Source of the DNA: [Eubacterium] eligens ATCC 27750
GTDB lineage: Bacteria; Bacillota; Clostridia; Lachnospirales; Lachnospiraceae
Direction of reading: 5' to 3'
Assembly (NCBI RefSeq): GCF_000146185.1
Contig: NC_012778.1
Span: 1,743,001-1,807,000 of the forward strand
DNA: 64,000 nucleotides
In this document: piece after piece, positions 18,234-27,068 of the stretch
Layout of the letters: the number at the start of each line of letters is the position of its first letter
Position numbering within the stretch: the first letter of the stretch is position 1
Position numbers and translations under genes: made by a program
Notes under the pieces: generated by a model
Database searches by the model: none
Told to the model about the DNA's origin: nothing
Seen by the model: only the letters and a program-made list of their open reading frames with translations

Positions 18234-19754
18234 ATGAATTTTAAAAAGTACAGGTCGAGATTCCTTTTGGTTTTTGCGGCCCTCACTCTCTTGTTCTCTT
18301 CTGTTCTTCTTACTTCATGTCAGGGCAAGAAGATTAAGAACACTGTATTTTCTGTAGATGATCTTGCAGGCAAGACTATTGGTGTTCAGTTAGGAACAAC
18401 TGGTGATACTCTCGTAAGTGATTACGAAACTGACGGTTCTGGCACAACAGTATCAAGATACAACAAAGGTTCTGATGCTATACAGGCTTTAAAGCAGGGT
18501 AAAGCTGATGCTGTTGTTATTGATGAACAGCCTGCTTTAGCATTTGTTAAAGCTAATCCAGACCTTACAATTCTTGAAGAAGAATTTGCAAATGAGGATT
18601 ATGCCATCTGTGTTGCTAAGGGCAATTCCCTTACTGCAAAGCTCAATGAGGCTATTGAAGTACTTATGGCAGATGGAACTATCCAGAAGCTTATTGACGA
18701 TTATGTTGGCGATAATGCTACATTTTCAGGTTACAAATCACCAGACGGTATAAGACGTACTAATGGAACTCTTGTAATGGCTACAAATGCTTACTTCAAG
18801 CCATACGAATACTATGAAGGGGGTTCTATTATCGGTATTGACGCTGATATTGCACAGGCTATTGCTGATTACCTCGGAATGAATTTAAAGATTGAGGATA
18901 TGGAATTTGATTCAATTATCACTGCCGTATCTTCTGGTAAAGCTGATTTCGGTATGGCTGGTATGACAGTTACTGATGAGCGTAAGAAAAATATCGATTT
19001 CACAACTACTTATACAACTTCTAAGCAGGTTATTATTGTCCGTGACGACAATGCGTCTGCATCAGGCATGAGCTTTGCTGAGAAGTTCAAGACAGACTTC
19101 GTCAAAGAAGCAAGATACACATATCTTCTTAAGGGTCTGTTAAATACAGTAATTATTGCATTCTTTGCAGCACTTATGGGTGTTGTTATTGGTTTCCTTA
19201 TTGCAGTTGTCCGTTCTAACCATGATAAGACAGGACATATGAAGATTCTTAACTTCATTTGCAACATTTATCTTACTGTAATCAGAGGAACACCAACTAT
19301 GGTACAGCTGCTTATTATCTACTATGTAATATTCAGTTCTGTACATATTGACAAGCTTATTGTTGCGATACTTGCATTTGGTATCAACTCAGGTGCTTAT
19401 GTTGCCGAAATATTCCGTTCAGGTATTATGTCTATTGATAACGGACAGTTTGAAGCAGCACGAAGCCTTGGTCTTTCTTATAAAACAACTATGATAAGTG
19501 TTATTCTTCCTCAGGCATTCAAGAATGTTCTCCCAGCACTTGCTAATGAGTTCATTGTTCTGTTAAAGGAAACATCTATCAGCGGTTATATCGGTCTTAA
19601 CGACCTTACAAGAGGCGGCGATATTATCCGAAGCATAACTTATGATCCAATGCTTCCACTTATTGGTGTTGCCATCATCTACCTTGTAATGGTTATGGGA
19701 CTTTCACAGCTTGTTAAGAAACTTGAGAGGAGGTTAAGAAACAATGAGCGATAA
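18234..19754 (+). CDS. amino-acid ABC transporter: lipoprotein substrate-binding domain fused to permease
   Basis: A 506-residue fusion for polar amino acid uptake (His/Glu/Gln/Arg family). Residues 1-29 form a lipoprotein signal ending in lipobox LTSC (Cys29). Residues ~41-159 match the second lobe and C-terminal helices of SBP_bac_3 proteins ([17 protein letters not shown] ... [14 protein letters not shown]). Residues ~178-271 match the first lobe ([18 protein letters not shown] ... [13 protein letters not shown]). The lobes are therefore in circularly permuted order. Residues ~295-495 are the permease, with the EAA loop [17 protein letters not shown] (404-420). It overlaps the ATPase gene by 11 bases. 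Confidence 0.92.
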   Translation: MNFKKYRSRFLLVFAALTLLFSSVLLTSCQGKKIKNTVFSVDDLAGKTIGVQLGTTGDTLVSDYETDGSGTTVSRYNKGSDAIQALKQGKADAVVIDEQPALAFVKANPDLTILEEEFANEDYAICVAKGNSLTAKLNEAIEVLMADGTIQKLIDDYVGDNATFSGYKSPDGIRRTNGTLVMATNAYFKPYEYYEGGSIIGIDADIAQAIADYLGMNLKIEDMEFDSIITAVSSGKADFGMAGMTVTDERKKNIDFTTTYTTSKQVIIVRDDNASASGMSFAEKFKTDFVKEARYTYLLKGLLNTVIIAFFAALMGVVIGFLIAVVRSNHDKTGHMKILNFICNIYLTVIRGTPTMVQLLIIYYVIFSSVHIDKLIVAILAFGINSGAYVAEIFRSGIMSIDNGQFEAARSLGLSYKTTMISVILPQAFKNVLPALANEFIVLLKETSISGYIGLNDLTRGGDIIRSITYDPMLPLIGVAIIYLVMVMGLSQLVKKLERRLRNNER

Positions 19755-20490
19755 TACTAACGAAATCATACTTGAAGTTAAGGATTTGAAGAAATCTTTT
19801 GGCGACCATGTTGTATTAGAATCAATCAATACAACAGTCCGCAAAGGAGAAGTTATTGCAATTATCGGACCATCTGGCTGCGGTAAATCAACATTTTTGC
19901 GTTCACTTAACCTTCTTGAAACTCCTACAGAAGGTCATGTATTATTCCATGAGCAGGATCTTACAGATAAGAGTGTAAATGTGGATGAATTAAGAGAGAA
20001 GATTGGAATGGTGTTCCAGCATTTTAACCTTTTCCCTAATATGACTATAAGAAGAAACATAACCCTTGCTCCTACTAAGCTTGGACTTATGAGCAAAGAT
20101 GAAGCTGATAAGAAAGCTGATGAGCTTCTTGCAAGAGTGGGACTTTCTGACAAAGCCGATGCTTATCCTAACCAGTTAAGTGGTGGTCAGAAGCAGCGAG
20201 TTGCTATTGCAAGAGCACTCGCAATGAATCCTGAGATAATGCTTTTTGACGAGCCGACATCCGCACTTGATCCTGAAATGGTTGGTGAGGTTCTCGCAAT
20301 CATGAAGGAACTTGCTGCATCAGGAATGACAATGATTGTCGTAACTCATGAGATGGGATTTGCAAAAGAAGTTGCCAACAGATGCATGTTCTTCTATGAT
20401 GGAGTCATCAATGAAGAGGGGGCTCCGGAAGAATTCTTTGGCAATCCTCAGAGTGAGAGATTGAAGGATTTCTTGTCGAAGGTGCTTTAA
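19744..20490 (+). CDS. amino-acid ABC transporter ATP-binding protein (GlnQ/HisP family)
   Basis: A 248-residue ATPase that powers the preceding fusion protein. Walker [10 protein letters not shown] (~37-45), Q-loop [12 protein letters not shown], signature [15 protein letters not shown], Walker [17 protein letters not shown] and switch His in [13 protein letters not shown]: all diagnostic of the polar amino acid subfamily. The start lies inside the end of the upstream gene, in another frame, with GGAGG about 11 bases before it. The stop codon is followed immediately by a 246-bp palindrome. Confidence 0.95.
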   Translation: MSDNTNEIILEVKDLKKSFGDHVVLESINTTVRKGEVIAIIGPSGCGKSTFLRSLNLLETPTEGHVLFHEQDLTDKSVNVDELREKIGMVFQHFNLFPNMTIRRNITLAPTKLGLMSKDEADKKADELLARVGLSDKADAYPNQLSGGQKQRVAIARALAMNPEIMLFDEPTSALDPEMVGEVLAIMKELAASGMTMIVVTHEMGFAKEVANRCMFFYDGVINEEGAPEEFFGNPQSERLKDFLSKVL

Positions 20491-20736
20491 TTAGTACAGT
20501 GAGGGAGTCGCTTGGGTGTATGTTTATATTGCATGCTCTCATGGATTCCTCGCCTAGTGAAAGTAAATAACGCCATCTGCAAAGTCTATTACTATGCATG
20601 AAATCAAACGCGCTTCGCTTGAACGAGATTTCATGCACAGACCTTCTGCAGATGGCGTTATTAACATTCACACGACTCGTCATAAATCGAGCACACAACA
20701 TAAACATACACCCAAGCGACACCACCCCGCTACTAA
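20491..20736. repeat. long imperfect palindrome (element A)
   Basis: An inverted repeat starting just after the ATPase stop codon. Outer arms 20507-20531 and 20696-20720 pair at 24 of 25 positions. Middle arms 20566-20581 and 20647-20662 are a perfect 16-bp match. Inner arms 20596-20605 and 20627-20636 are a perfect 10-bp match around a 21-base loop. TTAGTA/TACTAA extend the outer boundary. No convincing coding frame lies inside. The arms share blocks with element B (CTAGTGAAA-x-TAAAT and CTT-x-GGTGTATG). Confidence 0.9.
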
Positions 20737-20752
20737 GCAGCCAAGCCTTCCA

Positions 20753-20877
20753 CGGCTGGTGCAAACGTATCTTATCAACAGAGGACATCACGCATTTCAC
20801 CAGCCCCCACCCAGAATGCAATGCCGCAGGCGAGCATTCGTCCGGAGGCTGACTACTTGAAGAAGAAAAAGTCAGCC
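20753..20877. repeat. spacer with two small hairpins between palindromes A and B
   Basis: The spacer holds GGCTGGTG paired with CACCAGCC (~20754-20805) and GGCTGACT (20847-20854) paired with AGTCAGCC (20870-20877), the latter abutting element B. No gene is visible between the ATPase stop at 20490 and truA at 21070; these structures and the two palindromes fill nearly all of it. Confidence 0.65.
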
Positions 20878-21059
20878 GTACAGTATGCTGTGGGATAGGT
20901 GTGTGGTATCCTTAGGTGTATGCCCGAATATTCTTATGTCGTGTGAAAGTTAATGCCGCAATCTGCTAAAGGTTGCGGCATTTAGTTTCACTAGACATAA
21001 GAATCCTGAGGGCAGATGCCTAAGGACATCTCACACCCTTCCACAGCACACTGTACGGC
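20875..21059. repeat. long imperfect palindrome (element B)
   Basis: An inverted repeat of 185 bases with arms of nearly 90 bases and a short loop near 20967. Matched blocks include GCCGTACAGT/ACTGTACGGC, TGCTGTGG/CCACAGCA, TCCTTAGG/CCTAAGGA, TGCCC/GGGCA, TTCTTATGTC/GACATAAGAA, GTGAAA/TTTCAC and AATGCCGCAA/TTGCGGCATT, separated by small mismatched gaps. It ends 11 bases before the truA stop codon. Sequence blocks and their order match element A, which points to one repeat family. Confidence 0.9.
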
Positions 21060-21069
21060 GTCCGGACTA

Positions 21070-21819
21070 TCAAGCCTCCTTCGAGTAGTCAACCTTCAGA
21101 AGACACAATCCCTTCGCCGGCGCAGTTGCACCTGCAAGGCTTCTGTTTCTCTCCTCTAAAAGTTCATACATACTCTCTGGTGTTCTCTTTCCCTGTCCAA
21201 CTTCAAGAAGTGTACCACTTAATATTCTTACCATGTACTGCAGGAATCCGCTTCCATGATATGTAAGATTAAGGAATGAACCCTTTAAAGAAACATCTAT
21301 CGAATAAATCTCACGGACTGTCGATTTCTTCATCTTGGGATTACCACAAAATGATGCATAATCATGTTCTCCAGTAAGTATGTCTGCTGCCTTCTTCATG
21401 GCTTCAACGTCCAGCTTACCCTCAATTATATTGACATATTTTCTGTTAAATACAGGCTTCTTATCCCCAACATAACATGTATAGCAGTAAGTTTTCCCCT
21501 GCGCATTGTAACGGCTGTGGAATCTGTCAGATGCAATACGAACCTCCTGCACACAGATATCTTCCGGAAGATATCTGTTCATATAATCGCATATATCATC
21601 TTCCTTCATCTTAGTTTCCATATGCGCATTGGCTACCATTCCCTTTGCATGCACTCCGGCATCTGTTCTTCCTGCACCTATAACCTCAACCTCAGTTCCT
21701 GTCATGGCAGAAAGCACTGATTCTAACTTGCCCTGAATTGTCATATCTGTAGTTGGCTGATGTTCCCAGCCATAATACCTTGTACCATCATAAGTAATTA
21801 TCATCTTATAATTCTTCAT
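21070..21819 (-). CDS. truA: tRNA pseudouridine synthase A (positions 38-40)
   Basis: Isomerises uridines 38-40 in the anticodon stem of many tRNAs. The 249-residue length is typical. The catalytic motif GAGRTDAGVHAKGMVA carries the conserved Asp; other family signatures are YDGTRYYGWEHQP at the N-terminus, RYNAQGKTYCY, and SGFLQYMVRILSGTLLEVG in the C-terminal half. The next gene upstream, recQ, ends about 100 bases away. The 3' end abuts palindrome B. Confidence 0.96.
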   Translation of the reverse strand: MKNYKMIITYDGTRYYGWEHQPTTDMTIQGKLESVLSAMTGTEVEVIGAGRTDAGVHAKGMVANAHMETKMKEDDICDYMNRYLPEDICVQEVRIASDRFHSRYNAQGKTYCYTCYVGDKKPVFNRKYVNIIEGKLDVEAMKKAADILTGEHDYASFCGNPKMKKSTVREIYSIDVSLKGSFLNLTYHGSGFLQYMVRILSGTLLEVGQGKRTPESMYELLEERNRSLAGATAPAKGLCLLKVDYSKEA

Positions 21820-21919
21820 TCATATCTCCCATTCATTCTTCTGATTTGAAGCCATATAATTTCATACAATTAACATCTGTAATCTCATCTCGCAAAATAC
21901 TGTCCATAAGCACATTTTC

Positions 21920-23575
21920 TCATCTTGCCAGATTCTGCTTCATACCATCGAGAAAATCATATATTTCATCCATAAACACCTTGCCATAGCGCTCATATTT
22001 ATTCTCACCGACACCGCTTACTGACAGCATTTCTTCCTGATTAAACGGAACTTTAAGACACATATCTATAAGCGTCCTGTCTGAAAATATTACATATGGC
22101 GGAACGCCTACTGAAACAGCTATCTGTTTTCTTAACTCACGCAGTCTGTTAAACAACATAACACCTCTGTCATTAAGTGCATCCTCCGGCTTCTTTGACT
22201 TAGATGTTGCATATGCTGATTTTGCAGCAGCAGCAGAACGCTTCATTCTGTCTGCCACCATTGCAGCATTCCTTGATACAGGTGCACTGAAACGGTTTCC
22301 CGGATACATATAAGCCTCATCTGCTTCCTGCTCTGCCTCATCAACGACACAATTAGAGCAGTTATGGCAGTTATATCTTCCACCCTCTGGATTGTCTGGT
22401 CTTTCTCCAAAATATTTAAGTATATACTCTCTTAAACAACCTGTTGTCTTGCAGTAATCGACCATTGCATTAAGCCTTCTTTTATCAAGAATCATAAGCC
22501 GTGCCTGTTCTTCTGCATCAATATCAGGATTAGGCTCTCTGTGTTCTATGAAAAACTTATTTATCATGATATCCTGCGGAGAATACAGCAATACGCATTC
22601 TGAATCCTCTCCATCTCTTCCGGCACGTCCAGCCTCCTGATAATAATTCTCTATACACTGCGGCATATTATAATGAATTACAAATCTTACATTTGACTTG
22701 TCAATTCCCATTCCAAATGCATTAGTTGCAACAACAACCGGCTTGATATCATATATAAATGAATCCTGATTTTCTTTTCTCTCTTCTGCTGAGAGACCTG
22801 CATGATACTTAGTCACAGAAAGTCCGTTGGCATTAAGCATGTCATAGACTTTTTCAACATTTTTTCTTGTAGCACAGTATATAATTCCACTATCCTGTCT
22901 GTGGCTTACAAGGTAATCAAGTATATATGAATCCTTGTCCTTAATATGCTTGACCTTGAATGTCAGATTGCTTCTGTCAAAACCTGTAGTGAGTATTACC
23001 GGTCTTTCGAGGGAAAGAATCTGCAATATATCATCTCTTACTTTGCTTGTCGCTGTAGCTGTAAATGCGCTTATTATAGGACGCCTTGCCAGCTTCTTAA
23101 CAAATGACAATATATTCAGATAACTTGGTCTGAAATCCTGCCCCCACTGTGATATACAGTGAGCTTCATCTACAGTAATCATAGATATCTCTACATGCGT
23201 GGCAAAATCAAGAAATCCCCAGGTTTCCAGCCTTTCAGGTGCAACATATATAATTTTATACCGTCCCTGCTTTGCATATGCGAGTGCCTTAGTTATCTGA
23301 TTATCTGTAAGAGAACTGTTAATATAAGCTGCATGTACACCTGCCTGATTAAGTGCTCCAACCTGATCCTTCATTAGCGATATAAGTGGAGATACAACAA
23401 GAGTAATGCCGGACATTAACAATGCCGGCACCTGATAACATAATGATTTTCCCGCACCTGTAGGCATAATTCCTAACACATCCTGCCCAGCAAGAATAGC
23501 ATCAACTAACTTTTCCTGACCTGGACGAAATGAATCATACCCAAAATAATGCTTTAATATTCCGTATTTATCCAT
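21920..23575 (-). CDS. recQ: RecQ-family ATP-dependent DNA helicase
   Basis: A 3'-5' DNA helicase of 551 residues. Motif I TGAGKSLCYQVPAL, motif II DEAHC with ISQWGQDFRPSY (aromatic-rich loop), motif V GMGIDKSNVRFVIHYNMP and motif VI QEAGRAGRDG are all present. A zinc-binding segment (C-x-n-CHNCSNC, ~385-405) follows. The C-terminal ~75 residues read as an HRDC domain. Between these, where E. coli RecQ has a ~110-residue winged-helix (RQC) domain, there is only a ~65-residue Ala/Ser/Lys-rich linker. It starts 3 bases after the diguanylate cyclase gene ends. Confidence 0.95.
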   Translation of the reverse strand: MDKYGILKHYFGYDSFRPGQEKLVDAILAGQDVLGIMPTGAGKSLCYQVPALLMSGITLVVSPLISLMKDQVGALNQAGVHAAYINSSLTDNQITKALAYAKQGRYKIIYVAPERLETWGFLDFATHVEISMITVDEAHCISQWGQDFRPSYLNILSFVKKLARRPIISAFTATATSKVRDDILQILSLERPVILTTGFDRSNLTFKVKHIKDKDSYILDYLVSHRQDSGIIYCATRKNVEKVYDMLNANGLSVTKYHAGLSAEERKENQDSFIYDIKPVVVATNAFGMGIDKSNVRFVIHYNMPQCIENYYQEAGRAGRDGEDSECVLLYSPQDIMINKFFIEHREPNPDIDAEEQARLMILDKRRLNAMVDYCKTTGCLREYILKYFGERPDNPEGGRYNCHNCSNCVVDEAEQEADEAYMYPGNRFSAPVSRNAAMVADRMKRSAAAAKSAYATSKSKKPEDALNDRGVMLFNRLRELRKQIAVSVGVPPYVIFSDRTLIDMCLKVPFNQEEMLSVSGVGENKYERYGKVFMDEIYDFLDGMKQNLAR

Positions 23576-23578
23576 ATA

Positions 23579-25189
23579 TCACTCTCTTTTCAATCTTCTC
23601 TTACTCTCATACATTTTCTTATCAGCTCTGCTTCTCGTATCTTCAAAGTTCTTATCTGTCTTTATATCATATTCGGCATAACCACATGCAATCTGTACAT
23701 TAAGTCCTTTAATTCCAAGTTCCTTTTCAGCATACTTTTCAAGTTCCCTTAGTTGCTTCACATGTCTTGCATTATCAAATTTTTTTGACTTCTGATTAAT
23801 TACAGTACAGAATTCATCCCCGCCTATACGATAACATTTGCCATGACTGCCAAATATCTCTTTAATAATTCTGGCTGATGCCTGAATATAGGCATCTCCT
23901 GCTGCATGCCCCAGATTATCATTACACCACTTGAGATTATTAAGGTCAAATGTTGCTATAGAATATCCTTCATAATCAGAAGTTTCATGTTCCCACTCCT
24001 GAAATGCAGAGCGATTATAAACCCCTGTCATAGTATCAGTTACAGCCATCTCTTTGTAGAAATCTGCCTTCTGTCCTTCTTTAATCTTCTCAAATGCTTC
24101 TGATATGCTCTCATAACCAAGCACAATAATAAATACAAGAATACCCAGTTTTCCTATAAGATCTGTCTGCTGCATTCCCTTATAATATGCAATAAGATCA
24201 ACAATCATAGAAATCCCAAGTGCAGCCGCACCTATAATATTAGCTTTTACTTTTCTGTCAAAGCCATTGACATGTATTCTCTTAATCAGCACGCCGCAGA
24301 AATATATCAGTGATATAATAAGCATCATATGAATAATATATACACTATTTTTAAATTCCTTCACAGCAGTCATGTGGCATACAAGCAGTACTATATCTAT
24401 TACAGTAAATAATGCACATAACACATTACTTACCACAGATTTCTTTTCTGCCTGAAAAAAATTCTTCTCTGCCTGTATAAATGGTACCGGCATTATCATA
24501 AGCAGCATATAACCGATGAGTGAAGCTATTTTACGGTCTTCAATAAGAAGTGTTGCAAGATCTGTCTCATTAAGTGCCCATGCACCTATAATCATTGCAA
24601 ATAATCCAAAATAAAAAAGTGCTTCTGTCTGTGCTATATTTTTTCTGCATATAATCCACAGAATAACCATTGCAAATCCAACCAATATTATAAAAGAACT
24701 CAAAATTACTGACGGCAATGATTCTGCTATAAGTTCCTTTATAATCCTTGTTTCGTCACCATATTCAAATGAAGTTTCCCTTGCCTTATATCCATCATAA
24801 ACATTGGTAAGTCTGACAACAACATCTGTTGTATATGAAGGTACATTGATTATTGTATAATTCGTTCCTGTAGTTGTTCCGTATATTGACTTATGATTCC
24901 TTACATAATATATAAGTTTATCACCTGCATATACTTCAACATTCTGATGTCTGCTGACAAATGCAAGTGCCATATTATTCCCTGACGTTGCATCAAGCTT
25001 AATGTGATATTCAATTTTACCATCACCGATATATCTGGTATTCTCAGGTTTTATAGATATCCTTGTCTTACTGTCAGCTGGTGTTTTCATATCAACCGTA
25101 CTGAATATAAAAGCCGATCCCATAAAAATAAGAAATGCCAGGAGAATAACACAATATATAATTCTGTTAATTATCTTAATCCTTTTCAT
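23579..25189 (-). CDS. membrane diguanylate cyclase (7TMR-DISM-like sensor plus GGDEF)
   Basis: A 536-residue sensor enzyme making cyclic di-GMP from GTP. N-terminal TM (~6-28), an extracytoplasmic beta-rich domain (~35-150) like 7TMR-DISM sensors, about seven TM segments (~158-365), a short linker, and a GGDEF domain (~383-536) with DTMTGVYNRSAF and the intact active-site motif RIGGDEFC. The inhibitory RxxD site expected five residues before GGDEF is absent (GSHGKCY), so product inhibition at that site is unlikely. It is upstream of recQ by 3 bases. A PilZ-type receptor is encoded at 865-1635. Confidence 0.92.
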   Translation of the reverse strand: MKRIKIINRIIYCVILLAFLIFMGSAFIFSTVDMKTPADSKTRISIKPENTRYIGDGKIEYHIKLDATSGNNMALAFVSRHQNVEVYAGDKLIYYVRNHKSIYGTTTGTNYTIINVPSYTTDVVVRLTNVYDGYKARETSFEYGDETRIIKELIAESLPSVILSSFIILVGFAMVILWIICRKNIAQTEALFYFGLFAMIIGAWALNETDLATLLIEDRKIASLIGYMLLMIMPVPFIQAEKNFFQAEKKSVVSNVLCALFTVIDIVLLVCHMTAVKEFKNSVYIIHMMLIISLIYFCGVLIKRIHVNGFDRKVKANIIGAAALGISMIVDLIAYYKGMQQTDLIGKLGILVFIIVLGYESISEAFEKIKEGQKADFYKEMAVTDTMTGVYNRSAFQEWEHETSDYEGYSIATFDLNNLKWCNDNLGHAAGDAYIQASARIIKEIFGSHGKCYRIGGDEFCTVINQKSKKFDNARHVKQLRELEKYAEKELGIKGLNVQIACGYAEYDIKTDKNFEDTRSRADKKMYESKRRLKRE

Positions 25190-25197
25190 AAATAAAA

Positions 25198-25264
25198 AAG
25201 CCTTTCGACTGTATTATAGATTTGTCCGTAATACTTTCGACTCCATAATACAGTAGATTGGCTT
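25198..25264 (-). terminator. terminator after pilT
   Basis: Read on the minus strand, nested stems AAGCC/GGCTT (25198-25202 with 25260-25264) and ACTGTATTAT/ATAATACAGT (25208-25217 with 25245-25254) are followed by a T-run. The two halves also share a repeated TTTCGACT block. Confidence 0.75.
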
Positions 25265-25299
25265 CATTTTCAAATATTTTTTCTTTACTATTATATCAA

Positions 25300-26349
25300 T
25301 TATATATTCTTTGCAAGATCAGCTGGGTTCTCTGAATGTTTAAGAGCAGCTTCTCTTGAAATAACCCTTGTCTTAACAAGATTAGCAAGCGAATAATTCA
25401 ATGTATGCATACCTGATGAAAGATTTGACTGTAAAACGGTCTGAATCTGATTAGTTTTCTTTTCCTTAATAAGGTTGGCTACAGCCGTATTATTAAGCAT
25501 AACCTCTGTTGCCGCAATTCGGCCTTCCTTTCTTGCAAAAGGTACAAGTGTCTGTGTAATAACACCCGTAAGAATTGAAGAAAGCTGGATTGTAAGAGCA
25601 GGCTGTGCCTCTATCGGGCATGCGCTGATAATTCTTTCAACGGTCTGTGCTGCACTCTTAGTATGCAATGTTGACATTACAAGATGTCCTGTCTCAGCAG
25701 CAGTAATAGCCGCATTGATTGTCTCATAATCTCTCATTTCACCTACAAGGATTACATCAGGATCTTCTCGAAGTGCTGAACGAAGTGCAGATGCAAAATT
25801 AGGGACATCTCTTCCAACCTGTCTCTGATGAATCATAGACTGCTTAAAACCATATACATACTCGATAGGATCCTCTACTGTAATAATATGTCTTGCCATA
25901 TTATTATTAATATAATCAATCATTGCAGCAAGTGTTGTAGACTTACCACTACCTGTAGGACCTGTTACAAGAACAAGACCACTTCTCTTAGATGCTAGCT
26001 CTGCAAGCAACTTTCCTGGAAGTCCAAGATCCTCAAATGATGGTATATTTGCATCCAGTAAACGGATACTGGCTGCAAGATTTCTTCTCTGGTGATAGAT
26101 ATTAATTCTTAATCGTCCACCTGACTCGTCAGATGCAGCAACATCAATATCTTCTCCATTCTTAACCCTTCTTATATCCTCATCATTAAGAATATCAAAC
26201 AGCATTTTTTCTGTTTCTTCAATCGTTGGCTTAATATCAATCAGTTTAAGTTCTCCAAATCTTCTTACTGCTACAAAATCTCCTGCTGTAATATGCAAAT
26301 CTGAACATTGTACACTTCTTGCTTTTCTTATTAACTGTTTTAATTCCAT
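25300..26349 (-). CDS. pilT: PilT-type type IV pilus retraction ATPase
   Basis: A 349-residue hexameric secretion ATPase. Residues ~1-95 form the PAS-like N-terminal domain (QCSDLHITAGDFVAVRRFGEL). The ATPase core has Walker A GPTGSGKSTT (~131-140), Asp box EDPIEYV, Walker B DPDVILVGEMRD and the PilT-type His box GHLVMSTLHTKSAAQTVERI. PilT depolymerises pili to drive twitching or DNA uptake. No pilin, PilB, PilC or PilD gene is in the window, so the rest of the machine must be elsewhere. The terminator downstream and the AT-rich gap upstream make it a single-gene unit. Confidence 0.93.
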   Translation of the reverse strand: MELKQLIRKARSVQCSDLHITAGDFVAVRRFGELKLIDIKPTIEETEKMLFDILNDEDIRRVKNGEDIDVAASDESGGRLRINIYHQRRNLAASIRLLDANIPSFEDLGLPGKLLAELASKRSGLVLVTGPTGSGKSTTLAAMIDYINNNMARHIITVEDPIEYVYGFKQSMIHQRQVGRDVPNFASALRSALREDPDVILVGEMRDYETINAAITAAETGHLVMSTLHTKSAAQTVERIISACPIEAQPALTIQLSSILTGVITQTLVPFARKEGRIAATEVMLNNTAVANLIKEKKTNQIQTVLQSNLSSGMHTLNYSLANLVKTRVISREAALKHSENPADLAKNI

Positions 26350-26423
26350 GTTCCCCTCCCATACATTTTGTTCATTAGTATGAACAACAATAAGATACTA
26401 CCACAATAAAAATACGTATTCAA

Positions 26424-27065
26424 TCATACTTTTATCCCATTTTTCTTGCAGATATCATTAAGGCAGCATCTTTCACAATGCGGCGTAGTACGCGCCGTAC
26501 ATACTTCTCTTCCGTGGTCTACAAACCTGTGGCACAATCCGCTTCCTTCTTCCGGCGGGACTATCTTCCACAATGCCATCTCAACCTTCTTAGGCTCTTT
26601 CTCGTCTTTTACAAGACCTATTCTGTTACAAAGCCTTATACAGTGTGTATCTGTAACAATTGCCGGCTTTCCGAACACATCACCCATAATAAGATTGGCA
26701 CTCTTTCTTCCAACTCCAGGAAGCTTTAATAATTCTTCCATGCTGTCAGGAACTTTATCGTTATACTGCTCATGAAGCATACGCATACATGCACATATAT
26801 CCTTTGCCTTGCTTTTTCCAAGACCACAAGGTCTTATAATCTTTTCAATCTCTTCCGGAGATGCTGCAGCAAGTGATGCTATATCAGGATATTTCTCATA
26901 CAGCCCCTTAACCACAACATTTACTCTTGCATCAGTGCATTGTGCCGCAAGTCTTACGCTTACAAGCAGTTTCCAGGCATCATCGTAATCAAGGCTGCAC
27001 TCCGAATCCGGATATTCTGCCTTTAATCTTCTTATAACCTCTAAAGCAAGTTCTTTCTTAGTCAT
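26424..27065 (-). CDS. nth: endonuclease III
   Basis: A base-excision repair glycosylase/AP lyase for oxidised pyrimidines, 213 residues. The helix-hairpin-helix LPGVGRKSANLIMG contains the catalytic Lys, the catalytic Asp is in VTDTHCIRLCNRIGL, and the C-terminus carries the 4Fe-4S ligands in VCTARTTPHCERCCLNDIC. The first Cys pair has seven residues between them rather than the six in E. coli. It starts 3 bases after the symporter gene ends and is probably cotranscribed with it. Confidence 0.96.
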   Translation of the reverse strand: MTKKELALEVIRRLKAEYPDSECSLDYDDAWKLLVSVRLAAQCTDARVNVVVKGLYEKYPDIASLAAASPEEIEKIIRPCGLGKSKAKDICACMRMLHEQYNDKVPDSMEELLKLPGVGRKSANLIMGDVFGKPAIVTDTHCIRLCNRIGLVKDEKEPKKVEMALWKIVPPEEGSGLCHRFVDHGREVCTARTTPHCERCCLNDICKKNGIKV

Positions 27066-27068
27066 AGA

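Noticed and set aside
20408..20852. Open frames on both strands in the region of palindrome A
   Set aside because: They cross a near-perfect inverted repeat, overlap the ATPase gene on one side, and lack ribosome binding sites and recognisable protein features.
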